Below are positions 1 to 8,517 of a DNA stretch of 64,000 nucleotides, one piece after another. Numbering within the stretch: the first letter of the stretch is position 1; the number at the start of each line of letters is the position of its first letter. The notes under the pieces are model-generated. The model was given only the letters and a program-made list of their open reading frames with translations. It made no database searches and had not been told where the DNA came from. The translations under genes and the position numbers were made by a program. This DNA comes from UBA2233 sp002347965 [NCBI: Nitrospirae bacterium UBA2233] (GTDB lineage Bacteria; UBA2233). The stretch lies in assembly GCA_002347965.1 (NCBI GenBank), contig DDYN01000031.1, positions 1-64,000 of the forward strand, in the 5' to 3' direction.

Positions 1-1391
1 TGGAAGTAGGCCGTGTCTCCCCGAACCCAGGCCGTTCGGATCGTGATGCCCATGTCGAGCGCCCCGCCAAACCCGATGTATCCTACACACCCCCCGTAAA
101 TCCCTCGCCTGTGGGCCTCGAGCTCCTCGATGATCTCCATCGCCCGTACTTTTGGAGCCCCCGTCAGCGTCCCAGCAGGAAAGCAGGCCCTTAGGGCATC
201 GAGCGGGCCAAGGCCGTCCTTTAGAGTCCCTATCACATCGCTGACGATGTGCATCACGTGAGAATAGCGTTCGATGTGCATGAACTGGGACACCCGCACG
301 CTACCGACCCCGGCAATTCTCCCGACATCGTTGCGGGCCAAGTCCACCAGCATTAAATGCTCCGCTCTCTCTTTCGTATCCCCTAAAAGCTCTCGTTCCA
401 GCCTGATGTCTTCGTCTTGAGTCCTCCCGCGCCTCCTTGTCCCGGCGATCGGGCGGGTAAGGACGCGGCCTGCCGACACACGGACCAACACCTCCGGAGA
501 TGAGCCGACAACCGTCTCGGACCCGTTTTGAAGGTAGAACATGTAGGGCGACGGGTTCAGGAGTCGAAGGACGCGGTACAAAGCAAAAGGGTCGGCCTTA
601 AAAGGCGTATGGAATCGCCTCGAAGGGACTACCTGGATAATGTCGCCGGCCTCGATGTAGGCCTTGGCTTTAAGGATCCAGGTTTGGTAGACATCCGGGG
701 AAACGCTACCCGTAAGCTCGAACGTCTTCTCTTTGAAGCCCTCGAACCCGTCCATCCGGACAGGGGGAGCAACCCTCGTAAACGCCAAATCCTCGACCCG
801 CTCTATCGCCTCGTGGGCGCGGCAAACTTCGGCTTCAAGGTCAAAAGCGTTCAAATCCACGTAGGCCATGAGTGTGAACGCGTAACGAAACCTGTCGACG
901 GCGATAAGGACCCTGGGAAAGAAAAAATGGGCGTCGAAGGGGTCCAACCTTGATTTCCCCAAGTCTGGAACTCGCTCAAAGCGCCTTACGGAATCGTAGC
1001 CCAAATAGCCTATCGCCCCGCCAAAAAAAGGCGGAAGATCGCCTTCCCTATAAACCCTCTTGTCCAAGACGCGCTCTTTTAAGGCGTCAAGAGCCTCGCC
1101 TTCAAAGCCCCGCCCGCACCCTTCGGGGGTCTCGATTTCTACAATGCGGTCTTTGGCCCTCAGGATCCACCGAAACCCCACCCCTATGAAGGAGTACCTC
1201 GCCCAGAACTCGCCACCCTCCACGCTCTCTAAAAGGCAGCCAACGGGGCTGATGTCCCTTAGCTTCAGAAACAAGCTTACGGGCGTTTCCGTATCCAAAA
1301 CGAACGTCTTGGCAAGGACCCACCCGTCGTAGCCATTCTTCTTGATCGAGAACGCCCGCTGAAGGTTTTTATCGCGTTGACTCGGCAGCAC
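1..1391 (-). CDS. trpE: Anthranilate synthase component I (TrpE), 3' end cut by window edge
   Basis: Converts chorismate plus ammonia (or glutamine through TrpG) to anthranilate, the first step of tryptophan synthesis. About 463 codons are visible. The chorismate-binding domain is clear: GDIIQVVPSRR, IAGTRRRG, LMLVDLARND, FPAGTLTGAPK and YGGCVGYIGF follow in the order expected of TrpE. The stop lies beyond base 1. I place the start at a GTG at 1391 that overlaps the stop of the upstream SPOR gene (TAGTG) and is preceded by a GAGG-type ribosome site. No trpG is visible because the downstream side is off the window. PabB or salicylate synthases share the fold, but length and motifs favour TrpE. 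Confidence 0.93.
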   Translation of the reverse strand, partial: MLPSQRDKNLQRAFSIKKNGYDGWVLAKTFVLDTETPVSLFLKLRDISPVGCLLESVEGGEFWARYSFIGVGFRWILRAKDRIVEIETPEGCGRGFEGEALDALKERVLDKRVYREGDLPPFFGGAIGYLGYDSVRRFERVPDLGKSRLDPFDAHFFFPRVLIAVDRFRYAFTLMAYVDLNAFDLEAEVCRAHEAIERVEDLAFTRVAPPVRMDGFEGFKEKTFELTGSVSPDVYQTWILKAKAYIEAGDIIQVVPSRRFHTPFKADPFALYRVLRLLNPSPYMFYLQNGSETVVGSSPEVLVRVSAGRVLTRPIAGTRRRGRTQDEDIRLERELLGDTKERAEHLMLVDLARNDVGRIAGVGSVRVSQFMHIERYSHVMHIVSDVIGTLKDGLGPLDALRACFPAGTLTGAPKVRAMEIIEELEAHRRGIYGGCVGYIGFGGALDMGITIRTAWVRGDTAYF

Positions 1392-1954
1392 TACTCCACT
1401 TCCTCGATGGCCGTTTCATCCTCAATTTTTGCCACGTACGCCTCCTTGAACTTAGCCCGCACGTTGCCAAGGAATGCCTTGGCCTTTTTATAATTTTTAA
1501 ACCGGCCGGTACGGACGCGATACCAAAGCCCATCATTGGCGTTGTACCGCTCAAGAAACGGCTTAAACCCGCTTTGCCTCAGCCTTTTTGCCATCGCCTC
1601 CGCCTGGGATCGGACCTTGAATGCCCCTACTTGGACGCTATAGTACCCAGGAGGCTTTACCTTAGGCTCAGAATAAGCCTCCGAGGCCGAAGGAGGAGCC
1701 GGCGCTAGGCCATCAGGGCCAAAGGGCTTACCCGCGTTCTGGTCAAGCGGGCTTTGTGGCGACGAAGGTCTAGGAGCAAAAACTCGCCCAGAAGCCGGCT
1801 TTTCTGGCTGCGTTGCGGTATCATCCGTGGATTTCCTAGTGGCCGTTTCAAGGCTAGAGCCGAAGTAGGTTCCCAAGAGAAAACCCAACACGACTAGCCC
1901 CATGCCAAAACCTACCAGGAGGGCGCCCCCTAAGGGGGAAAGCTCCAGCCGCAC
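1391..1954 (-). CDS. SPOR-domain inner-membrane protein
   Basis: 187 residues. There is one membrane segment near residues 10-30, then a Pro/Ser/Ala-rich periplasmic linker to about residue 105. The C-terminal SPOR domain runs from about 108 to 180 (YYSVQVGAFK, WYRVRTGRF). SPOR domains bind denuded peptidoglycan glycan strands at the division septum, so the protein probably acts in the periplasm anchored to the inner membrane. It starts at a GTG 4 bp past the argS stop, and its stop overlaps the trpE start. argS followed by a SPOR protein is a familiar pairing in deltaproteobacteria. The specific role is unknown. Confidence 0.85.
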   Translation of the reverse strand: MRLELSPLGGALLVGFGMGLVVLGFLLGTYFGSSLETATRKSTDDTATQPEKPASGRVFAPRPSSPQSPLDQNAGKPFGPDGLAPAPPSASEAYSEPKVKPPGYYSVQVGAFKVRSQAEAMAKRLRQSGFKPFLERYNANDGLWYRVRTGRFKNYKKAKAFLGNVRAKFKEAYVAKIEDETAIEEVE

Positions 1955-1957
1955 CGC

Positions 1958-3616
1958 TCACATCTTCTCCGGGGCCGTAACGTTCAGCAAGGAGAGCCCT
2001 CTTCGAAGAGCAACCCCCAGCCCTTGAACGAGCAAAAGCCGCGCATTCCTGATTTCCTCGGGGCTCTCGAGAATCCGGTTGTGGCTGTAGAAAGAATGGA
2101 AAAGCCCGGCGATGTCCATTAATGCGTAGACCACGCGGTGCGGCTCGAGCTCCCTTGCGGCCTCTCTAAGGGTGTGTTCTAGCCAAAAAACCGCCTTGAG
2201 CAGCGGAAGCTCCGCTTCGTTAAGCGTTTGCAGCGCCTCGATGCTCGGGTTGGGCATAGCAACGCCTCGATTTTTCGCCACTTCGAACACGGAACAGATC
2301 CTTGCGTGTGCGTACTGGACGTAATAGACGGGGTTTTCTTCGCCCTGTTTCCTGGCAAGGTCGATGTCGAAGTCGAGATGCGTGTCGGCCTTTCGCAATA
2401 AAAAGAAGAACCTGCAGGCGTCCTTCCCCACCATGTCGATCAGCTCATCGAGTGTCACGTATGTGGCCTTACGGGTGGAGACCTTGACCCTTTCCCCGCC
2501 TTTTACGAGCGTAACGAACTGATGCAAGACGACGCGAATGCGCGAAACATCCTGGCCAAGCACCTTGATCGCCGTAATGACGTCTTGGCTCGAGAGGTGA
2601 TGGTCGGCCCCGAGCACGTCCACGATCAAATCGAACCCACGCCCTAGCTTTTGGACGTGGTAGGCGATGTCCGGAAGCCTGTAGGTGTACTCCCCGCTGG
2701 CCTTGCGAAACACGCGGTCCTTGGGTTGCCCGAACTCCTGGGCTTTAAACCATAAGGCACCGTCCTTTTCGTACAAAAGGCCCAATGCGCTCATGCGCTC
2801 CAGAACTCGCTCGATGCTCCCGTCTTCGTAAAGCGTGTGTTCGCTGAAATACACGTCGAATCTGATACCGAGCCTTTGGAGCGTGCGCTGGATGTCTTCA
2901 AAGATAACCCGCTCACCGTACTTCTGAAAAGGCTCGTGCGTGGCCTCAGCTTTGAGCCCATCGGCAAAGTGCTCGAAGATTTGCCGTGCGATCTCCCGAA
3001 TGTAATCGCCCTGGTAGCCGTCCTCAGGGAAGCTTGCAGGCTCGCCAAGGATCTCTAGGTAGCGCGCCCGGATGGATTCACCCAGCACCCGCATTTGTCT
3101 TCCGGCGTCGTTGTAATAATACTCCTGGGTCACCTCGTACCCGAGCGCCTCCAGAAGGTTGGCGATCGAGGACCCTAGGACCGCTTGCCTGCCATGGCCG
3201 ACCGTAAGCGGGCCTGTAGGGTTTGCGCTTACGAACTCCACCTGAGCTCGTTTGCCCGAGCCATCGTCGAACATGCCGAAAAGCTCTGGGTGCTCGAGGA
3301 CCTCCACCAACGCATTCTTTAAAAACTCTGGGTCGAATTCAGCGTTCAAATACCCAGGAGGGGCAGCGCGTAGCGCGGAAAACCCCTCGGGCAGGTCAGC
3401 GGCTTGGGCCTCCAGCCTCTCGGCAATCTCTATGGGGGGCATTCTAAGGAGCCTTGCCAACTGGAAAGCGACTGGTGTCGCCAAGTCGCCAAACCCTTCC
3501 TTCGGGCGTTCGAACGCGATGTCCAACGCCCCCGAAGGCTTGAAGACCTCTAATATCCGCCGCTCGAGCCAGGCCTCTAGCCTTTTGTAAAGCCCTTGGA
3601 TCACGCTTTTTGGCAT
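1958..3616 (-). CDS. argS: Arginyl-tRNA synthetase
   Basis: Class I aminoacyl-tRNA synthetase that charges tRNA-Arg with arginine in the cytoplasm. About 552 residues, the normal length. The HIGH-type signature appears as NPTGPLTVGHGR near residue 132 and the KMSKS-equivalent as KVSTR near 378. The C-terminal DALR anticodon-binding domain is present (YVQYAHARICSV, then AHRV/LMDIAGLFHSFYSHNRIL-type sequence). An in-frame TTG lies at 3625, but a GAGGAG ribosome site sits 11 nt before the ATG at 3616 and only 2 nt before the TTG, so I prefer the ATG. It follows the small Cys-rich gene almost without a gap. Confidence 0.97.
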   Translation of the reverse strand: MPKSVIQGLYKRLEAWLERRILEVFKPSGALDIAFERPKEGFGDLATPVAFQLARLLRMPPIEIAERLEAQAADLPEGFSALRAAPPGYLNAEFDPEFLKNALVEVLEHPELFGMFDDGSGKRAQVEFVSANPTGPLTVGHGRQAVLGSSIANLLEALGYEVTQEYYYNDAGRQMRVLGESIRARYLEILGEPASFPEDGYQGDYIREIARQIFEHFADGLKAEATHEPFQKYGERVIFEDIQRTLQRLGIRFDVYFSEHTLYEDGSIERVLERMSALGLLYEKDGALWFKAQEFGQPKDRVFRKASGEYTYRLPDIAYHVQKLGRGFDLIVDVLGADHHLSSQDVITAIKVLGQDVSRIRVVLHQFVTLVKGGERVKVSTRKATYVTLDELIDMVGKDACRFFFLLRKADTHLDFDIDLARKQGEENPVYYVQYAHARICSVFEVAKNRGVAMPNPSIEALQTLNEAELPLLKAVFWLEHTLREAARELEPHRVVYALMDIAGLFHSFYSHNRILESPEEIRNARLLLVQGLGVALRRGLSLLNVTAPEKM

Positions 3617-3621
3617 GCGGA

Positions 3622-3798
3622 TCAATTCTCCTCAAAGAAAGACTTGGAAGCCGTTTCGTCGGAATTTTGAGGTCTAAGCGTTTTGTCTTCGGAAAAATCT
3701 TCGCAGAACCGCCCAGCGCCTGCACGCTTATGGAAACGCTTGGCACATACGGCCCTCCAAGCACAAACTAGGCATTCTCGAAACGCGCTTGTTTCCAT
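3622..3798 (-). CDS. Small Cys-rich protein of unknown function upstream of argS
   Basis: 58 residues from the ATG at 3798, or 63 from a TTG at 3813 that touches the upstream stop; no strong ribosome site decides between them. The N-terminal half holds four cysteines as C-x2-C-x5-C-x13-C (CLVCAWRAVC, then RFC) with a KRFHKR basic patch, which suggests a small metal-binding fold. The C-terminal tail is acidic and polar. It lies between the adenosine-kinase-family gene and argS with overlaps or gaps of a few bases, so it is cotranscribed. I do not know a function. Conservation of the cysteine spacing beside argS would show it is real. Confidence 0.6.
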   Translation of the reverse strand: METSAFRECLVCAWRAVCAKRFHKRAGAGRFCEDFSEDKTLRPQNSDETASKSFFEEN

Positions 3799-3809
3799 TA
3801 CTGGCGTAC

Positions 3810-4298
3810 TCAAGCCTTGTAGCCGAATTGCCGTAAAAGTTCTTTGCGCTTGGCCTTGTCCTCATCCGTCTCGATGCCTTTCGGAGCTTGGCCGTCGATG
3901 ACGCCCATGATCCCCCGGCCCTGCGCGCTCTCGGCCACGATGATTTCAAGGGGGTTTGCCGTCGCGCAGTAAACCAGGCAAACCTCTTGGACTTCCTTGA
4001 TTGCGTTGAGGACCGCAATGGGAAACGCCCCGTCCAGAAAGATGTAGAAGGTATGTCCTGCTCCTATCCTAAACGCATTCCGGGCCGCCAACTCACTCAT
4101 CGCGGCGTCGTTTCCCGAAACGCGCACAAGGCAAGGGCCGGAGCTTTCCACGAAGGCAACCCCAAACTTTGCAGCGGGCGTGTGCGTGGCCAGCGTCTCG
4201 TGAAGGTCTTCGACGGTCTTGATGAAATGCGCCTGGCCTACGATCACGTTTACATGCTCTGGTTTTTCGAGCGCAACCCGCTCAAACCGGAGATCCAT
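3810..4298 (-). CDS. Adenosine-specific kinase family protein (PF04008)
   Basis: 162 residues, matching the small family named adenosine-specific kinase, known mainly from archaea and thermophilic bacteria. Family-like sequence includes HVNVIVGQAHFIKTVEDL at the N-terminus, RVSGNDAAMSELAARNA, GAGHTFYIFLDGAFPI and the C-terminal AESAQGRGIMGVIDGQAPKG. The family is built on a compact fold unrelated to ribokinase-type adenosine kinases, and its physiological role is poorly defined. I chose the ATG at 4298 because AAGGGG lies 6 nt upstream; a GTG sits one codon earlier. It is followed directly by the small Cys-rich gene and argS. Confidence 0.85.
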   Translation of the reverse strand: MDLRFERVALEKPEHVNVIVGQAHFIKTVEDLHETLATHTPAAKFGVAFVESSGPCLVRVSGNDAAMSELAARNAFRIGAGHTFYIFLDGAFPIAVLNAIKEVQEVCLVYCATANPLEIIVAESAQGRGIMGVIDGQAPKGIETDEDKAKRKELLRQFGYKA

Positions 4299-4309
4299 CA
4301 CCCGCCCCT

Positions 4310-4699
4310 TTACTGGATTTCTTCTTGGATAAGCTCGATTCTGTAACCCGTCGGGTCCTCGATGAAGGCGATCACGGTCGTTCCGTGCTTCATGGGCCCG
4401 GGCTCACGGACAATCTTCACCCCTTTTCTCTTAAGAGACTCGCAAAAGGCGTAGATATTGGGGACGCCGACCGCAACATGGCCGAAGCCATCCCCTAAGT
4501 CATAGGCCTTGACATCCCAGTTGTGCGTCAACTCGATCACCGCCCCCGCTTTCTCGTCCTCGTAACCAACAAAGGCCAGCGTAAACCGGCCTTCTGGGTA
4601 ATCTTTTTTTCTTAAGAGTCGCATCCCCAGCTTATTCACGTAAAAATCAACGGAGGCATCAAGGTCTGCGACCCGAATCATCGTATGCAACAACCTCAT
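4310..4699 (-). CDS. gloA: Lactoylglutathione lyase (glyoxalase I)
   Basis: 129 residues, the standard bacterial GloA length. Glyoxalase I isomerises the methylglyoxal-glutathione hemithioacetal to S-lactoylglutathione; it is a cytosolic metal enzyme. The vicinal-oxygen-chelate fold is recognisable as two beta-alpha-beta3 halves: LLHTMIRVADLDASVDFY with LTHNWD, and GHVAVGVPN with FIEDPTGYRIELIQ. Likely metal ligands are the His near residue 5, the Glu in VIELTHN, the His in FGHVAV and the Glu in IELIQ. The frame is open further upstream, but the ATG at 4699 has GAAGG 6 nt before it and begins exactly where the family does. Confidence 0.9.
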   Translation of the reverse strand: MRLLHTMIRVADLDASVDFYVNKLGMRLLRKKDYPEGRFTLAFVGYEDEKAGAVIELTHNWDVKAYDLGDGFGHVAVGVPNIYAFCESLKRKGVKIVREPGPMKHGTTVIAFIEDPTGYRIELIQEEIQ

Positions 4700-4707
4700 G
4701 CCAACCT

Positions 4708-4884
4708 TCACCGATCGTTCGTCCCTTTGGAGGCTTCCCGCATGACGCCGCCCTGCCGCCCGTCGGCAAGCACCAAACAACGCCTGGAGATGGCCCGCAA
4801 AGCATCCGTCGCCAAACCTGCCCCGGCAACCCCTGCGGCGGTTCTAGACATCCGCATGCCCTGGCCTGAAACGGCCTCTTTCAT
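4708..4884 (-). CDS. Possible 58-residue ORF upstream of gloA
   Basis: An ATG-initiated frame of 58 codons, rich in Gly, Ala and Arg, ends 8 bp before the gloA start. Its third codon positions are GC-rich like the neighbouring genes, and it fills the otherwise empty space of the gloA leader. There is no clear ribosome site before the ATG, and I recognise no family. It could equally be untranslated leader sequence. Confidence 0.22.
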   Translation of the reverse strand: MKEAVSGQGMRMSRTAAGVAGAGLATDALRAISRRCLVLADGRQGGVMREASKGTNDR

Positions 4885-4951
4885 GTATATAGAGTATCAG
4901 AGCCCTTGTTATTTCACCAACCATAAGGGCCGCGAAAAAGGAAGGGACACT

Positions 4952-5533
4952 ATGAACTATTGGATGCCCGATAGAGCCACAACCGACCGATTCCTCGCCC
5001 CGTTGACGGGCATCTTGCGGCACATCCCGGGTTTGACGCCATCTTGGCTGAGCGCAACCGGGCTTTTGTTCGCGCTTTTGGCCTCCTTGTTCCTTGCAAA
5101 CGGGCTTATGGGCTGGGGAGGGATTCTTGTTCTTGCCTCGGGCCTTATGGACGTGTTAGACGGATACGCGGCAAGAACCCTCGGGCTGGAGAGCAAAAGA
5201 GGGGCTTTCCTAGATTCTTGTCTTGATCGCTTGGCCGATGCAGCCCTGTTCTTCGGCCTCTTATGGCATTATGCGGGCCTTAACGATCGGCCCGGCGCTC
5301 TCTTGGTTGCGGCAAGCATGGCCGGCACGCTAATTACCCCGTACATTCGGGCAAAGGCGGAGCAATTCCTTCAAGCGTGCAAGGTGGGAGTGCTCGAGCG
5401 GCCTCATCGAATGGCCTTCCTGATTGTCGGGCTTCTATTCGGGGTGCTAAAGCCGGTACTTTGGGCCATTTTCGTGCTGTCATTCGTGACGATCTCTCAA
5501 CGCATCGCGTACGGCTTGAAAAGGCTTTCTTAG
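4952..5533 (+). CDS. CDP-alcohol phosphatidyltransferase family membrane protein
   Basis: 193 residues with about five membrane segments. The family signature D-x2-DG-x2-AR-x8-G-x3-D-x3-D is intact (DVLDGYAAR, then GAFLDSCLD), so the active site for transfer of a phosphatidyl group from CDP-diacylglycerol, or of a CDP-alcohol head group, should work. The size fits PgsA-type (phosphatidylglycerophosphate) or phosphatidylinositol-phosphate-type synthases; the acceptor cannot be told from sequence alone. Start ATG at 4952 follows a GGAAGGG ribosome site. It is transcribed divergently from gloA, and its stop overlaps the larC stop by 4 bp in a convergent arrangement. Confidence 0.88.
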   Translation: MNYWMPDRATTDRFLAPLTGILRHIPGLTPSWLSATGLLFALLASLFLANGLMGWGGILVLASGLMDVLDGYAARTLGLESKRGAFLDSCLDRLADAALFFGLLWHYAGLNDRPGALLVAASMAGTLITPYIRAKAEQFLQACKVGVLERPHRMAFLIVGLLFGVLKPVLWAIFVLSFVTISQRIAYGLKRLS

Positions 5534-6723
5534 GGGTTGCCGGCGAGCTCGCTATTTATGCGATCGAGGATGCTTCTAGGGCTTTGCCCAAGCTCGCCCG
5601 CGATCCGGCAGACGTCATCGAACGCGACTTTTTCCTTGTGGACAAAGCCGACCGAGGCTTTAAGGCGTACTGGGCCCATCGATGTCTGGGCTTCGCGCTC
5701 TTGCCTAGAAAGAATGCTTCTGGTCCGCCGGGATTCACGCACCCCCCAGCTCGAGGTGTTTTTAAGAACCCACGAAACGATCGCCTCTTTGTTCTCTTGA
5801 GGTGCCAGCACTTCGACTCTGAACCCTGGACGCCCTTTCTTCATCAACCCCTGACTTAGGAATACATCCAGCGCTCCCGCATCCATCAACGCCCGAAGCG
5901 CCCATGCAACTTCTTCTGGAGTCATATCGTCAACCTGAAAGGCTAGCTCCCAAACGGAGTCTTGCTGAAGGCCATCCCCGCCTCCGTCCTCGTGGCAGAA
6001 ATTGCCGAGCGTTGCCCTCAAGACGTTGGGTAGGCCGGGAAAATGGGCCGTTCCGAGCCCATAGCCCGTTTTTTCGAGGACAAAAGGACATGGCAACACC
6101 CCTGGACGTCGAACAAAGGCCTTAAGCAGCACGGCGCCCGTCGGAGTCACCATCTCGTGCGAAACATCCCTCCAAAGGAGGCGAAAACCCTTTAAAAGCT
6201 CGAGTGTTGCGGGGGCCGGCGATGGATAGGCCCCGTGCCTGGTTTGAACCAACCCGCGGCCAACGGGGACTTCCATGCAGAACACTTCCTCTACGCCCAG
6301 CCAATCGAGCGCCAAGGCAGTCCCTAGGATGTCGACGAGCGCGTCAACGGCCCCTAATTCGTGAAAGTGTACCGCTTCGAGGGTTGTCCCGTGCACCTTG
6401 CTCTCGGCCAAGGCGAGCGCATCGAAGGCCAACACGGCCCTCTGAATGTAGGGCAACCTTGGCAGTCCTCCCAGAAATGCCCGGATCCTGGAATACGGCA
6501 CTTCTTCGTTCTTGGATGAACCCGTAGGGGCCACGTCCAGGTAGGCCCCCGCTATCCCCTCTCTGGCCTCTTTTTTTAGGACGAGCTCAAAGCCTTCAAT
6601 GCCGAGACGCCTGAGCTCTGACTCGAGCGGACCTAGCTCAAGCCCAAGATCCGCAAGCGCTCCGAGCATCATGTTTCCAGAGATTCCCCCGATGCACTCC
6701 AAAACGAGGATCTTTTTGCTCAT
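5530..6723 (-). CDS. larC: Nickel-pincer cofactor biosynthesis protein LarC
   Basis: 397 residues. LarC is the CTP-dependent cyclometallase that inserts nickel into the pyridinium-3,5-bisthiocarboxylate mononucleotide cofactor used by the LarA lactate racemase family. The family start GGISGNMMLGALADLG is clear, followed by VHFHELGAVDALVDI and the PVGRGLVQTRHGAYPSPAPATLELL region. In Lactobacillus plantarum LarC is made from two frames by programmed frameshifting; here one continuous frame encodes the whole protein. Its ATG overlaps the larB stop by 4 bp (ATGA). The larA and larE genes are not in this window. Confidence 0.93.
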   Translation of the reverse strand: MSKKILVLECIGGISGNMMLGALADLGLELGPLESELRRLGIEGFELVLKKEAREGIAGAYLDVAPTGSSKNEEVPYSRIRAFLGGLPRLPYIQRAVLAFDALALAESKVHGTTLEAVHFHELGAVDALVDILGTALALDWLGVEEVFCMEVPVGRGLVQTRHGAYPSPAPATLELLKGFRLLWRDVSHEMVTPTGAVLLKAFVRRPGVLPCPFVLEKTGYGLGTAHFPGLPNVLRATLGNFCHEDGGGDGLQQDSVWELAFQVDDMTPEEVAWALRALMDAGALDVFLSQGLMKKGRPGFRVEVLAPQENKEAIVSWVLKNTSSWGVRESRRTRSILSRQEREAQTSMGPVRLKASVGFVHKEKVAFDDVCRIAGELGQSPRSILDRINSELAGNP

Positions 6724-7478
6724 GATTTCGCCACTTGGGCCTTTAGCACGCGGAACGCGAACAAGGCTGCCCCCACGCCGTTATCGATGTTAAACACGGC
6801 CAGGTTGGCACAGCTCGTCAGCATCGCAAGTAAAGGGGTAAAGCCGTTCAAATGGCTCCCATACCCGCGCGAGGTCGGGACGGCGAGAACGGGCGCTTCG
6901 AACATCCCCCCCAGCAGGCTCGCCAGAGCGCCCTCCATGCCCGCGACCGCGATAAGCACCCGGCAAGCCTGGAGCCGTTCGATCTCCGGAAAGAGCCGAT
7001 GAACCCCGGCAACGCCCACATCGAAGAGCACTTCCGTCTTCACGCCCAACGTCTCGAGCGTGATGCAGGCCTCCTCGAGCACTGAACCATCCGACGTTCC
7101 CGCAGAAACCAACCCAACGGGCCCAAGGTTTTGGGGGCGGATGTGGCGTTCGTTAAGCCTAAGAACCCTTGCCCTTGGAAAATATCGCGCATCGGGAAAC
7201 GCCTTCAAAAGCCTGCTCGCCTTAAACGGAGAGAGCCTTGTGACAAGAACCGGGGAAGGCAGGTCGCACATCGTCTCGACAATCCGCTGGATCGATTCGA
7301 AGTCTTTATCCTTGCCGTAGATAAGCTCGGGAAAGCCTTGCCTCAGCTCCCTGTGGGTATCAACCCTGGCAATCCCGATGTCCTCGAAGGGCAAAAACTT
7401 GAGCTGTTCTAGCGCCGCCTCGGGCTGAATCACCCCATCGCGAACTTGCTCGAACAGCTCAAGGATGCGCGCTTTCAT
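6720..7478 (-). CDS. larB: Nickel-pincer cofactor biosynthesis protein LarB (NaAD carboxylase/hydrolase)
   Basis: 252 residues, homologous to PurE-type AIR carboxylase in its C-terminal half. LarB carboxylates nicotinic acid adenine dinucleotide at C5 and hydrolyses the phosphoanhydride, the first step of the nickel-pincer nucleotide pathway. Recognisable parts are the N-terminal helical region ending near YGKDKD, then VSAGTSDGSVLEEA, DVGVAGVHRL, AVAGMEGALASLLGG and PTSRGYGSHLNG. The start overlaps the thiL 3' end by 20 bp and the stop overlaps larC, so lon-thiL-larB-larC look translationally coupled. Confidence 0.93.
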   Translation of the reverse strand: MKARILELFEQVRDGVIQPEAALEQLKFLPFEDIGIARVDTHRELRQGFPELIYGKDKDFESIQRIVETMCDLPSPVLVTRLSPFKASRLLKAFPDARYFPRARVLRLNERHIRPQNLGPVGLVSAGTSDGSVLEEACITLETLGVKTEVLFDVGVAGVHRLFPEIERLQACRVLIAVAGMEGALASLLGGMFEAPVLAVPTSRGYGSHLNGFTPLLAMLTSCANLAVFNIDNGVGAALFAFRVLKAQVAKS

Positions 7479-8511
7479 CCCGGAAATGTTCGTAACCCCC
7501 CTTTTTAAGCATGAAAGGGGCCTGGCCCTCTTTGCAGATATACACCCCCTGCTCGCCTATTTCAAAGCGGCCCACCTCGTGCACCGCGACGTTGAGGCGT
7601 TTTCCGAGGCGCTGAACCTCATTTAGGGAATGGGCGGGTACGGAAAGGATCAGCCCGTAATCTTCTCCGCCGGCCAGCGCCAGGTCCGATGCTTCGATTC
7701 CTAACATGCGAGACATCGGCTCGAGCCCTCCCACGGGAATGGATTCTAGCTCGAGGAAGGCCCGGAGATTGGAGAGGCGGGCGATATGACCAAGATCCTG
7801 AACCAACCCGTCGGAGATGTCAATGGCGGCGTTTGCAAGCCCTTTTTGGGCAATTTCCTTCGAAAACACGAGGGGTGGGCGCGGCTTTAGGTAGGCTTCG
7901 ACAAACGGCCGCGCTTCTTGGTTTTCCAACACAGAAGGCCCAAAACGCCTAAGAAGATTCAGCCCGAGGGCAGAGCTGCCCGGGATGCCCGTTACGAGAA
8001 TCCTGTCGCCAGGCCTAGCCCCGTCTCTAGCCAAAAGCTTGGAAGATGCAGAAAGCCTCCCCAGAAACGTGACGCAAAGAAACGCCCCGCCGGGGCTCTT
8101 GGAAGTATCTCCTCCCAAAGCAACGCATGGATGCGCATCCTGGAACGCCGCCATCCCGCTTAAGAACCGATCGAGCCAGTCTTCGGAAAAGCCGGAAGGA
8201 AGGGCCAGCGCCAGTACAAACCCCCAAGGCTCCCCTCCCATCGCACCGACATCGCTGGCGTTCACGGCCAGCGCCTTGAACCCGAGGGTTTCCGGGGGCT
8301 CGTAGGCAAGGTCAAAATGAACCCCCTCGATCAATAAGTCGGTCGTGACGAGCAGGCTTCCTTCTTCTGTAAGCTTGCACACGGCCGCATCGTCGCCGAT
8401 TCCCCTAAGAACGCTCAAGAAGGTTTTAGAGCTTTCCCTCGCTAGCCCCTCTTTTACCCTAGCGATCAGGCCGAACTCACCAAGCGCACGAAGCGAGCCA
8501 TCTGCTGCCAT
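7459..8511 (-). CDS. thiL: Thiamine-monophosphate kinase
   Basis: 350 residues. ThiL phosphorylates thiamine monophosphate to the active pyrophosphate cofactor using ATP. The AIRS-type N-terminal half is clear: GEFGLIARV, GIGDDAAV, TTDLLIEGVHFDL, KALAVNASDVGAMGG. The C-terminal half carries DISDGLVQDLGHIA and GGEDYGLILSV. It begins 6 bp after the lon stop and overlaps larB at its end. No TPP riboswitch precedes it; expression probably comes from the lon side. Confidence 0.95.
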   Translation of the reverse strand: MAADGSLRALGEFGLIARVKEGLARESSKTFLSVLRGIGDDAAVCKLTEEGSLLVTTDLLIEGVHFDLAYEPPETLGFKALAVNASDVGAMGGEPWGFVLALALPSGFSEDWLDRFLSGMAAFQDAHPCVALGGDTSKSPGGAFLCVTFLGRLSASSKLLARDGARPGDRILVTGIPGSSALGLNLLRRFGPSVLENQEARPFVEAYLKPRPPLVFSKEIAQKGLANAAIDISDGLVQDLGHIARLSNLRAFLELESIPVGGLEPMSRMLGIEASDLALAGGEDYGLILSVPAHSLNEVQRLGKRLNVAVHEVGRFEIGEQGVYICKEGQAPFMLKKGGYEHFRDESAHP

Positions 8512-8517
8512 GAAGGG

